NCBI GenBank assembly: GCA_035771175.1
Contig: CM069600.1
Coordinates: 9,881,729-9,945,728, forward strand
Reading direction: 5' to 3'
Origin: Paratinospora sagittata
Taxonomy: Eukaryota; Streptophyta; Magnoliopsida; Ranunculales; Menispermaceae
Length of the DNA stretch: 64,000 nucleotides
Part shown: in pieces, positions 22,991 to 35,200 of the stretch
How the letters are laid out: the number at the start of each line of letters is the position of its first letter
How positions within the stretch are numbered: the first letter of the stretch is position 1
Made by a program: the position numbers and the translations under genes
Notes under the pieces: generated by a model
The model's database searches: none
What the model was told of the DNA's origin: nothing
The model's input: only the letters and a program-made list of their open reading frames with translations

Positions 22991-25900
22991 TTGCTAAAAA
23001 TATTGTATGTAATTTAGTCATTTCACAATAAAAACTCAAAAAATTAGATTACAGAGTGAAAAAAAAATAATTGTGGATTAGAGTATGTTGAACCATATAT
23101 CGACCATAATAAAATGGATGAATTAAAATGAAATCCCAAAATCCCAAAATGAGATCGAAGAGAACATGTCGGAATGCTGACCTGAAGACAGCTAGGTAAA
23201 ACCTAATGCAGGACTACACCCAAAAGCAAGGACCATACCTTGAGGGGAAACGATCACTCCTTATGACACACCTTGGTGCCATGCACCCTAGTAAGTGGAC
23301 CATAACCTTTTACTGTAAATACCTCCAAGATTAATTTAAAAGGTAAGTTATTTTACTTTATAGTAAACTCATATCTAAATTTACTACTTCTGTTAGCTCG
23401 AGTTTAACTTAGGCATTGGAGAGTCATTCATTAACATCACACCGGTGTTCCTCGTGATAGCTATTTTTAATTCTTCTTTGCTGGTCAGGAGTTCATAATC
23501 TAAGAGTGAGGTTGATCTAGTCTAATCGAATTCTCGGCTAGTTCTTTGATGTTAGTCATTTACATCAACATTTGACGCCATTGTGGGATGATAGCTACAT
23601 AGTTGCGTGTGAACCGCTAAATATAAGGCTCTATAGTTGCGGGTCTTTCACGAAAAAGTCCTACATCGATTATGAGACTTCTCAGATTTTTATATTTAGT
23701 AGTTTTACCCCTTCACATTTTCAACAATACATTTTCCTGAGAAAAATAATGCCTCAAGGAAGTACTGTGCATGCGTTAGGCCACATGAAGAGCTCCTTAA
23801 GACCTAGGACAAATAAATAAAGTGAAATAGTTGGATTATTAATGAATCTGATGTTGGTTAAATCTTGCATCGATAAAGTTGTAGGACGGGTCATGACATG
23901 TTTATGAATCTTAATTTAGATGATTCATCTTCAATTTTCTAAAAACCAGTCTTAACCTATTCATAATTTAAATTGAATCTAACCTTTATATGGATAGCTT
24001 CCCAATACCCTTGACCTCAAAAAAAAAAAAAACTATATATGTATATATAAAATTGGATGGTTTGATCGGTTGAACTTTTACTTCACTTTGTTTTTCTTTA
24101 AACATCAACCTTACAATTATTAAGCTTAAAAATGCCTTATTACTTAAAATGTCTTATCAAGCCTATTGAAATTTGAAAATCACATTTAGATAATTATCAT
24201 TTAAAATTTTTAAAATATAGTTTGTGCGTAATGTAGATGTACCTGTTTATAAATTTTTTATTTAATAAATGAAAAAAAAAGGTATTTTGTTGTGATTCAA
24301 ATACAACTTTTTCAAATTATTCTTTAATATTTTACTTAGAAAATAGATAATTTTAAGAAAAAAAAGTATAGAAAATATTTTTTTGAACTTTTACTTTTTG
24401 TATTATATCCCCCATTTTTTTTAAAGATGGTTAAAAAACCCCACAGGACCACTATTCTTACCCCGCTAAACCAAAAAAAAAGTTATTTTCTATATCACCT
24501 TTTTGTAATTTGACCAAAATGACCTTGCATTAACATTTTTTCCCATCTCTCTCTCACCCGTCTACTAAACTTACCCACCACCATTATCATCTCTATTTTC
24601 TTTCATTTTCAATCTCCTCTTTATCCTACACATTTTCTTCCTTTTAAATACTATTTCAAACCTTTAAGATTCATCTTCGAAGTATTTGAATTATTTTGAG
24701 AGGATTTTAAAGAGTTTTGAATCGTGTTTTAATGTGTTTTTAGTGTGGCAAAAACCAAGATTAGGGCATTCAAAAACTTTGACTGCGTTTTGTTTATAAT
24801 TCGGATACTGTTTTCTGCATCAAAATTTTGGAAACACAAAAAACGTGTTTGGTTCGTTGAAACCCAAAAACAATTTTTTAAAATTTACAAAGAAAGCAAG
24901 TTATTTTTAAAAAGTGACAAAATATTATTTTTTAAGTTTTTATTTTTTGAATTGTATTCTATTTTTCGGATCACGAACCAAACAAAACTTTCAATTATCA
25001 ACATATTTTGGTAGTATTATGACAAATGATTCAAGCTTGAGGGGCAACACACATCATATAAGGTAAGTTTTTGGTTTATTTCAGCGGTTTTTAATTTTTT
25101 TTTTTCTAAAAAATTGAGCTCCCATTCGGCTTGCGTTGTTGCTGAACAAAAACGAACTGTTCGGCCGCATAGGGTCAAAAGGAAGCATTCGATTTGGCCT
25201 TCTGTGGCTAAACAAAAGCATTCAGTTCGACCAAACAATGTTGAACCAACAATATTAAGTTTGGGCTTGTCTGACTAAAACACTTTTTTGTTGACATTTG
25301 TAGACATTTTTCATATTTTTTATGAAATTCCTAACCTAATTTGAGTTGTAAGGTATCGTTCTCCGTTAGAAGCTCATGGGGAGGACGAGCTTGTGACAAC
25401 TTTTTTTTTTTTGGGGCAAAAAAAATAACATACAAGAAATAGATAAATTTGCGTGGAAACAAAAAAAATATATCAAAACATGTATTTTCTTACGGAATCA
25501 ATAAATTGAACAATGCCCCAAATCTTTCTCTAAGTTAAAATGAGGATGGAGGTGAGAATGAAATTCTAAAAAGAAGTGGCGTTGGGGGTTAGGTATTTTG
25601 GGGTTTTTTTTTTAGTTGGGTAAGGATGGTATTAGAATTTAAGTAGGGTTAGCAAGTGGGTAAAGATAGAAGTTTAGTTGGATATATCTAGAATTTCCTT
25701 TTTTTAATAACAAACCAAACACAATATTCTTAATATATTTTAATTTTGCTATTTACCACTATTTTTATTTTAAATAAAAAAGATAGTTGCTTTTAATCTA
25801 TATCTATTTGTACTGTCACAATAAGTATACTGAGTACGGTGAAACCTTCTTTTTACTTAAAATATCTTTAAAAAAATTGTCTTATTTTATTTTTAAATAA

Positions 25901-26240
25901 TTAATTTTATTATCAATAAGGATATAATACTAATTCCACACCAGGCATTTAAATTTTGTTTTTTATAATTTACGTGTATGAGTCTTGAGTTTTACTCTTA
26001 ATTACTTTCGTCTATATTTTTAAATAATTTTAGTCATTTTGATAATAGTTAAAGACAAAACATATATAATTTTCTTTTAAAAAATAATACTTTTTTTTTT
26101 TGTAAAAAAAATAATAAACTTATAAAATCAATAAATACTCTAGTTTTACTAATGAAGAGTCTTTGAAGACCATCTAAAATTCTGAATCTCACTCGTTGTT
26201 TGAAAAATCTCATGTTTGTGTACTGACGAAGCAAATCAGA
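22991..26240. other. Long AT-rich region upstream of the host gene
   Basis: No intact gene seen. At 23,565-23,590 ACATCAACA is followed by TTGACGCCATTGTGGGA, which resembles an LTR end plus a degenerate primer site of the TTGGCGCC type, suggesting a decayed LTR element. The last few hundred bases should hold the transporter promoter, but no TATA box stands out. A 4-codon upstream ORF starts at 26212, and a stop in frame with the main ATG lies at 26175. Confidence 0.45.
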
Positions 26241-29200
26241 ATGAGAGTAATGGGAAGGTTGGTGGGAGACGCAGCTCTCACCTACGCTTATCTCCTTCTC
26301 TACATCGCTCTCTCCAGCGGCCAGATCTTCTTCAACAAGGTCTCAATTTTTTTTGTTTTTTTTTGTTTTTTTTAGGGTTTTTCATTCATTTGCCAAATCA
26401 AATGCAGAAGAACAATGAAACCGTCTTCTACTAATACAAACTCAAATTCAAATTCTAGTGTGCTTCGCGATTGTTGACATTGTTGGAATTAGTGAGTTTT
26501 CATGTTTTCTTTCTCGTTCAAATGTTGTCAAAAGAAGGTTGAATCGATTTTCTGTTATGGTGTTATTAGCTAAAGATTGGTGGAAATTCAAATTCTAGTG
26601 TTGCTGCTAGTCTACGATTCCGAGATCTTATCGATTTCATACTAATACAAGCTAGGATTCAGATTCTACTGTGCCTTGCCTCGTGATTGTTGACATTGTT
26701 GGAATTAGTGAGATTTCATGTTTACTTTCTCGTTCAAATGTTGTCAAAAGAAGGTTGAATCGATTTTCTGTTATAGGTATTATTAGCTAAAGATTGGTGG
26801 AAATTCAAATTCTAGTGTTGCTGCTAATCTACAATTCCGAGATCTTATCGATTGACTTCATTCAAATTCAAATTCAAGTTGATGTTCACATGTGCCTTTA
26901 ATTGTTGGCAATGTTGGAATTAGTGAGTTTTTCACGTTTACTTTCTCGTAGAACTGTCAAAAGAAGGTTGAATTGATTTTCTGTTATGATATTAACTAAA
27001 GATTGGTGTAAATTCAAATTCTAGTGTTGCTGCTAATCCACGATTCCAAGATCTTATCGATTGATTTCATGCAAATTCAAATTCAAGTTCATGTTCACAT
27101 GTGCCTTTAATTGTTGGCGATGTTGGAATTAGTGAGTTTGTCACGTTTACTTTCTCGTAGAACTGTCAAAAGAAGGTTGAATCGATTTTCTGTTATGATA
27201 TTAGCTAAAGATTGGTGGAAATTCAAATTCTAGTGTTGCTGCTAGTTGACGATTCCTAGGTTTTCCCAATCTCATACTTATACAAACTCGAATTCAAATT
27301 CTAGTGTGCCTCGTGATGGTTCACATTGTTGGAATTAGTGAGTCTTTGTTATGATATTAGCTAAAGATTGGTGGAAATGATGATAACTGTAATCTGCATT
27401 CTGTGTTGCTGCTAGTCCATGATTCGAAGATCTTCTCGATTTCATACAAGTACAAACTCAAATTCAAGTTCTAGTGTGCCTCGTGATTCTTCACATTGTT
27501 GGAACTAGTGAGTTTCTGTTATGATATTAGCTAAAGATTGGTGGAAATGATGATAAGTGTAATCTGCATTCTGTGTTGCTGCTAGTCCACGATTCGAAGA
27601 TCTTCTCGATTTCATACTAATACAAACTCGAATTCAAGTTCTAGTGTGCCTTGTGATTGTTGACACTGTTGGAACTAGTGAGTTTCTGTTATGATATTAG
27701 CTAAAGATTGGTGGAAATGATGATAAGTGTAATCTGCATCTGTTTTGCTGCTCATATACAATTCCAAGGTTTTCTCGATTTCATACTAATACAAACTCGA
27801 ATTCAAATTCTAGTGTGCCTTGCCTCGTGATTGTTGACATTGTTGGAATTAGTGAGTTTCTGTTATGATATTATCTAAAGATTGGTGGAAATGATGATGA
27901 GTGTAATCTGCATTCTGTGTTGTTGCTAGTCCACGATTCGAAGATCTTCTCGATTTCATACTAATACAAACTCGAATTCAAGTTCTAGTGTGCCTCGTGA
28001 TTGTTGACATTGTTGGAATTAGTGAGTTTCTGTTATGATATTGACTAAAGATTGGTGGAAATGATGACAAGTGTAATCTGCATCTGTTTTGCTGCTCATA
28101 TATGATTCCAAGGTTTTCTCGATTTCATACTAATACAAACTCGAATTCAAATTCTAGTGTGCCTTGCCTTGTGATTGTTGACATTGTTGGAATTAGTGAG
28201 TTTCTGTTATGATATTAGCTAAAGATTGGTGGAAATGATGATAAGTGTAATCTGCATCTGTTTTGCTGCTCATATACGATTCCAAGGTTTTCTCGATTTC
28301 ATACTAATACAAACTCGAATTCAAATTCTAGTGTGCCTTGCCTCGTGATTGTTGACATTGTTGGAATTAGTGAGTTTCTGTTATGATATATTGATATTAG
28401 CTAAAGATTGGTGGAAATGATGATAAGTGTAATCTGCATCTGTTTTGCTGCTAATCTACGTGATCTTCTCGATTTCATACTAATACAAATTCTAATTCAA
28501 GTTCTAGCGTGCCTGGTGATTGTTCACATTGTTGGAATTAGTGAGTTTTTCATGTTTACTTTCTCGTTGAACTGTCAAAAGAAGGTTGAATCGATTTTTT
28601 GTTATGGTATTAGCTAAAGATTGATGGAAATTTAAATTCCAGTGCTGCTGCTAATCGACAATTCCAAGATCTTATCGATTTCATACTAATACAAACTCGA
28701 ATTCAGATTCTAGTGTGCTCGTGATTGTTCACATTGTTGGTATTAGTGATTTTTTCATGTTTACTTTCTTGTTGAACTGTCAAGAGAAGGTTGAATCGAT
28801 TTTCTGCTATGATATTAGCAAAAGATTGGTGGAAATGATGATAAGTGTAATCTGCATCTGTTTTGCTGCTAATCTACAATTCCAAGATTTTCTCGATTTC
28901 ATACTAATACAAACTCGAATTCAAATTCTAGTGTGCCTCGGGATTGTTTACATTGTTGGAATTACCATAAGTAAATTTGAGCTTGTTCAAAGAGTTCTAG
29001 ATAATGCTTGCTTTCTTGAATTTTTTTTTTTTTTTTTTTTACAATAAACATACTTAGTATAAATATAAAAGTTAATGTCCAAGGGGACGAGATGTCCCAA
29101 AGGAACTACAATGTTTCAAGGATGGTGTTCCAGCTGAACATCCAATCCCCAAAACTGTACCCAAGAGACAGCTTACACGAAGTAACCCAGGTAGCAAAAC

Positions 29201-32200
29201 AGAACAAAGTTTGCTCCCATAGCCTACTACTACTACTAGTACTACATCATTAAAGATCGTATTGTTCCTTTCAGTCCAAATACACCACATAATAGCAAAA
29301 TAAATACATTTCCAGTACATATGAAGGTTTGTGTTCATCAAGCCAGTAGGAAAGGAAAAGAAAGTGTTAGCATCCTGAGGAGACAACCACCGACATCTCC
29401 TACACCAACCGTCCCATAACTCCTTAACTCGATCGCAGTCCCCAAACACATGTTCCACTGTCTCCTCATCCTCCTGCAGAGACAACACCATGAAGGAGAT
29501 AGCATAGTATTAGGGAGCTTTCATTGTAAGAGATCAGCACAATTCAATCTTCTATGGGCAACCAGCCAGCCCAAAATTATGACTTTGGAAGGCACACACG
29601 CATTCCAAATGAACTTGTTCTGAGGAAATGGCGAGGTGGTGACAGAGGACTGCATGGATTTTAGGAAGAATTTAGAGGAGAAGGTACCAACCGGATCCCC
29701 AATCCAACAAGTTTTATCCTTAGTATTCTGTAGATGGAAGATTCAAGACAGTGGAGGAGGGAAGGGACTTCCTCAAGAGAATTATTGGGGGGATTCCTCA
29801 TCAAATGGAGATTCCACTTCTGAACAATGCCATCATAGGATTGAGGAGAAGATACAAAAGAAGAAATTGGGGCATTAAGGCATAAATATTAGGAAACATT
29901 TCCTTAAAAGACTCATTACCACACCATATGTCTTCCCAAAATCTGATATTATGCCCATTCCCAACTTTTAGCTTTCTTGAATGAACTGTCATAATATGGT
30001 TGGAGCGATTTCTGGATTCAAGATTTTTTGGTAATTAATTATCTAATATTGATAAGCGTAAGTTGCGCTAACCACGAATTGGTCTTGGATGTGGGGATCT
30101 GAAATTGGTTTCTGGAGTTATCAACTTTCTTTTCTTTTAATTTTTATTTTGATGCTATCGCTATCTAATAACACATCGTTGGAATAGGTTCTAGCTTTAT
30201 ACAATTTCAAACTTTTCTTTGTTGAATCCTATTATTGAAATAATATGGGGTATTAGTTGAGATCAATATAGTTAACTCTTGTTAAAATCCTAAGGTTGCT
30301 GAATGAACAGGCAAATGGCGCTATGTCCTTCGGGCTATGGAATTGCATTGCGTTGAACGGCCAATTATGTTTTTGTGTAAATGAAACTAGGATGATGTAA
30401 ATGAAAAAGAATACCAAAATTCTATTGAAGTTTGGTAAAAAAAATGAATTAATTTGAAATAAAATAATATTAAAAACTCTAAACTAAATTTGAAAAAGAA
30501 AAGAAAAGAAAAGGACATGCAATTTATAACCTTTATATATTCAGCCCTTAAATCACCTATGTCAAGAAAAGAAGTCAAAATCAGTTTGTTGTTTAGACCA
30601 TGTTCATCAAGTGAGTTAACTGAATAAGCTGGAAGATTATCAAAATTTTGTGACATCCACTCACGTGAATGTCTTATCTGAATCAGATGATCATAGTATG
30701 TGACAACAGGTCGATTTGGTTTTGAAGGTCTGATTAGTTTGAATTTTGACCTAAAACCAACCAAACTGTAAACATCTCTAAAGTGTATAGAAACCATGCG
30801 AAGATCTATGTTCTTCAATCTAGAGTTTTATATCTGCTTCCCTACTAAGAAAATAACTCCAATTGTTGATCTCCTAGGCATTAAATCTAAGTTAAGTGTT
30901 TGCTACTCTAGTTTCTCTTCTTAATCTATGTTCAATCACTCTTCTGAAAATCTCATTGTGAGGCTCATAAGCTTGATTTATGATGGAAAAGGGAGTACCA
31001 TGATAAGCATATCCTGCAATTGCATGTGTTTTTATAATCACGATGACTTCCTAAGCTGATTCATATTTACTATATAGTTCATGTTCCTTTTTTATAAGTT
31101 GTTTTCAAGTTGTATGATGGATTGGAGCATTAAGAAGTTGAAGGCATAATCTAGTCTTACAATAGTGTCAATTTTTTGAAATCTCCTTAGCTGTGGAAAA
31201 CAACGTAATAGTGTGATACAATTTGACAATATAATTTAGCATCCCAAGTACATCTTTTACCTATACCTTTGAGAAGAACAAAGAGAGGACAAGGCAATGG
31301 TGTCCTAAGTGCACTAGCATTTCTACGATGGTGGGATCTGTGAATAAAATATTCATAAATCCTTCGTAAATGTTGTGTGAATAAAATTTCTCTCTTCACA
31401 CTAGTCAATTTTCCCCTCTAATAGTTTTTGTTGAAATGAATTGACTTGTATCCTGGCCAACAAAAACTTAATACTCGAAGGCAGAACCCATGCTTGAATA
31501 CTAAGGAAATGAAACTAATGTGCCCTTTTGTCTTGTAAATCCATATTCAAATGAGTTACATTCATTGACTTTGGAGTAGTTTCTTTGCTTATGTGGGCCT
31601 TACTTCTAGATTCAACATCCTTCCATGATGGTTGGACCAGATTACACTAGTTTTTTAACTTAAGTTGTATTGAGGCCAACCACTGAAACTTAATACTTGA
31701 AGGCAGAACCCACGCTTGAATACTAAGGAAATGAAACTGATGTGCCCTTTTTTCTTGTAAAGCCATATTCAAATGAGTTGCATTCATTGACTTTGGAGCA
31801 GTTTCTTTGCTTGTGTGGGCTGGTCTCAGGTCGGGTTAGGCCCAAACACTACCCAACCCGATGCCACCCGTCCATCTTTAAACTAGGATGTGAACCCGAC
31901 CGACCCCGTATACTGGTCGGGTAGGTCGGATCACTCGATTTTTTTATTTTTATTTTATTTTTAGTAGAGGAACCTCCATTTTTTTTCATAGATAATGAAA
32001 AATATAAATGAAAAAAGGACGTAGAGAAGGAGAAAGACCAAAATTTCATTTTTTGCAACCAAATAAATAAATAAATAAATATAAATAAGTAAATAAAAAG
32101 AAGCAAAGAAAAAATGGTAAAACCTAATATTTTCTTTTTTCCAAGCTTCTAAAGAACCCAAGACAAGAGATAAAGAAAAAAAACCAGAGAGATTTCTCAA

Positions 32201-35200
32201 CCTAAGCTTTTCATAGCCCGTCTCTGATGCAGCAAGAAGATCATCAACAACAAAAAATGGGTTGCAGCGGTAGTGCTGGAATTGGTGCCGATGTTGGTGC
32301 TGGTGGCGGCGTTCTCTCTGCCCCGACATCTTGGCTTGATGCCAATCTTTTAGAACTCGACGAAGCACAACCATAAAATTGCAATGAAGATAAAAAAATT
32401 GCAAGAGAGGGGAGGCCGTCAGATCTTTGGGTTAGGGTTGATTACTACCGGAAGAAGTAAGTAGAAGGCAGGGGGAGGCGGCAAGAAGGCAATCACAAAA
32501 GGAGGGGGTTGCCAAAATCCTAAATGCAAATGGGGGTGGGGGTGAAAATTGAAATCGTAAGGGTTAGGGAATAGGGTTTTAATGTTTTAAAACATTATGC
32601 GGGTTGAGTCGGGTCGGGTGTCATGGGTCGACTTTTCTTTAAACCCGACACCTGACCCGATATGATCGGGTCCCTTACTTTTGGACCCGATCTACCGGAT
32701 AGCATAAACAAAACCCGACCCTACCCGGCACTTTTTGATAGGGTCGGGTCGGGTATGCGGGTGGAGTGCTCACCCCTACTTCTAGATTCAACATCCTTCC
32801 ATGATGGCTGGACCAGATTACACTAGTTTTTGAACTTAACCTATATCGAGGTCAACCACCGAAACTTAATACTTGAAGGCAAAATCCATGCTTGAATATT
32901 AAGGAAATGAAACTGATGTGCCCTTTTGTCTTGTAAAGCCATATTCGAATCAGTTACATTCATTGACTTTGGAGCAGTTTCTTTGCTTTTGTGGGCCTTA
33001 CTTCTAGATTCAACATGCTTCCATGATGGCTGGACCAGATTACACTAGTTCAGTGGCACATACCAAATATATGGATGCCTACGGAAAATATGTTGTCTTT
33101 GTCTCCATTTTCCATCTGTTAATGAGTAAAATTAGAATTTTCTTTTGGGAGAAATTTTGATTTGTTTATTTATCTGTGCTTCATTTGTCTGATATATTTT
33201 TTGCTCCTTAAATAAATGCAGTGGGTTTTATCATCGAAGCAAATCAACTTCCCCTATCCTCTTGGATTGACTCTATTGCACATGGTCTTTTCATCTGTAC
33301 TATGCTTTACCCTTACTAAAGTTCTGAAGGTATCAGCCTTACTTGATTCTCTGACAATGTTTTTCTCAGAATATCTGTTTAATCATTTCATTATGTGGAG
33401 AAATCTTATCTGTGACATTAGTCTCATTTATGACACTTCACAACGTGTATACCCTTTTCTTTACAGATTATGAAGGTAGAGGAGGGAATGACGGCAGAAA
33501 TGTGAGAATAAAAAAAACTTCTTTCTTAGTTTTATGTTTGAGCTTTCACTGCATTTTTGGTATTGGGGTCTGAAAAAGGTTTCTATGGAGGGACCTTGGG
33601 GTCCATATCTATCTTGAAGGGAATAAAAAATGGCAAGATGATGGGCAAAATGTGACCTTGATTTCATGATTTGCTTTCATCTTCCTGAAATATTGTATAC
33701 ATCAAATCTTCTTGAATTCATTGCATGTGTGAATGAGGTGATGAAACAGTTTTCTGATATGGATTGTTTGTGTTGGATGTTGTTCAAGAATCTTTCATGT
33801 AATTTACTCTCCCTTGTGAACAGGTTCTGTATTTTACCCAAGAAGAAAAATTGTGTGTTTTTTCAGATCAATCAGCAAATAGAAATGTTGATACATGAAC
33901 TTGCTGGCCTATTTGCTTTGCTTCTCTATGAAAAATTGTTTCTATTAATGCAGCAAATGCTTTTCTTAACTTCCTGTCCACTACCATTTTAAGTACCCCC
34001 TCCACCCTCCTAAGGCCTTTTGGAGCAGCCGGTTGCATCTTCATAGATGTTTTCAATGGTCTCCTTTTTATAAAATCTATCATAAGTTGAAAATGTCTTG
34101 GATAAAAGGCAAAAGCTAATATCTGTTATTTAGGACTTGGTTTAGTTGTCAATGCCAATGTTTTGTGAAAAAACTATTTTGTATATTGATGCAAGTTATA
34201 GCTAGAGTTTAAAGGGAGTTCTCATTATTCTTTAAAGTTGGTTTTTACCACATTAAAAGAAAAAAACTCTATCATGGATAATCTGTTTGGTTTATTGACT
34301 TGTCATTGATGACTATAGGTCTGTCTATTTCAATTGAAATTTAAAGGGAGTTATAATCCTCATAGTTAATTTATCTTTTGTAATTATAAAAAAATTTCTG
34401 ATATTCTTTTTTTCTTTTTTAGCATTTTGATAACTTATTAGATCATAAAAGCACAGTTTCATGAATATGACAAGCTAATTAAATTCCATTTCAGATATGT
34501 TACGTCAGTTATCCCTATTGGTGCGATGTTTGCAATGACTTTGTGGCTGGGAAACACTGCTTACCTCTATATCTCTGTTGCATTTGCACAGATGTTGAAA
34601 GCTATCAGTAAGTTACCATGATCCTTTATCTGCCTCTGTCCCCAGTACACATAATGCCATAGAAACTAATGTCAACATATCTGAGCCAAAATGTTGCTGG
34701 TATTGGTAATTTGTGACATAAGATATATGTGCAATACATAGGTTGAAAAATGTTCGTTGACTTTCCACCAGCACGATGCAACAACCTCAGTTATAATGTT
34801 AGCATTTAACTTAAAATTTGTTCTAAATTTATCATTCCCCTCACTTCCAGAAAACTTTTTTTTTCTTCTTTCAATTGATTTATGTGGATGTCATTGTCAA
34901 TTAATGTGTCTACATATGTCCACGCATAGCTGGTTCACATGTCATTGTTGCTTCCATGCTTGTGGCTAATACAATGCAAATGATGGAGGAGTTCTATGGT
35001 TAGCATTTCTACAACCAGTAAGCACCTGCCTTGGATTGTCCATACAACAGTATCGCTGTATTATGCATGGTCCACTGTTACAGTCCACCTTACACTTTGA
35101 CAAAAATTATTCACCTGTATGGATAGTTCATATGAAAACTGTTTGTAATATCATTTCTGGTTGAGCTTTTCAGTGCCTGTAGCAGTTTTTATCCTTGGAG

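Larger units (their letters stand above)
26340..33221 (+). other. Intron 1, 6.9 kb, packed with repeats
   Basis: Donor AAG|GTCTCA and acceptor AATGCAG|TGG. It holds the 14-unit tandem array (26430-29021), a truncated LINE (29022-29970), about 1.4 kb of unassigned AT-rich DNA with an unrecognised minus-strand frame at 30387-30818, and a 221-bp tandem triplication split by an hAT-like insertion. Confidence 0.85.

Noticed and set aside
28408..29047. Frames in the intron array (for example 28408-28617 and 28715-29047)
   Set aside because: They are repeat units read through by chance; they repeat the same residues and end in the LINE T-run.
33666..33992. 108-codon frame in the third intron of the transporter
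   Set aside because: Lies wholly in an intron and has no motif; exons on both sides account for the protein.
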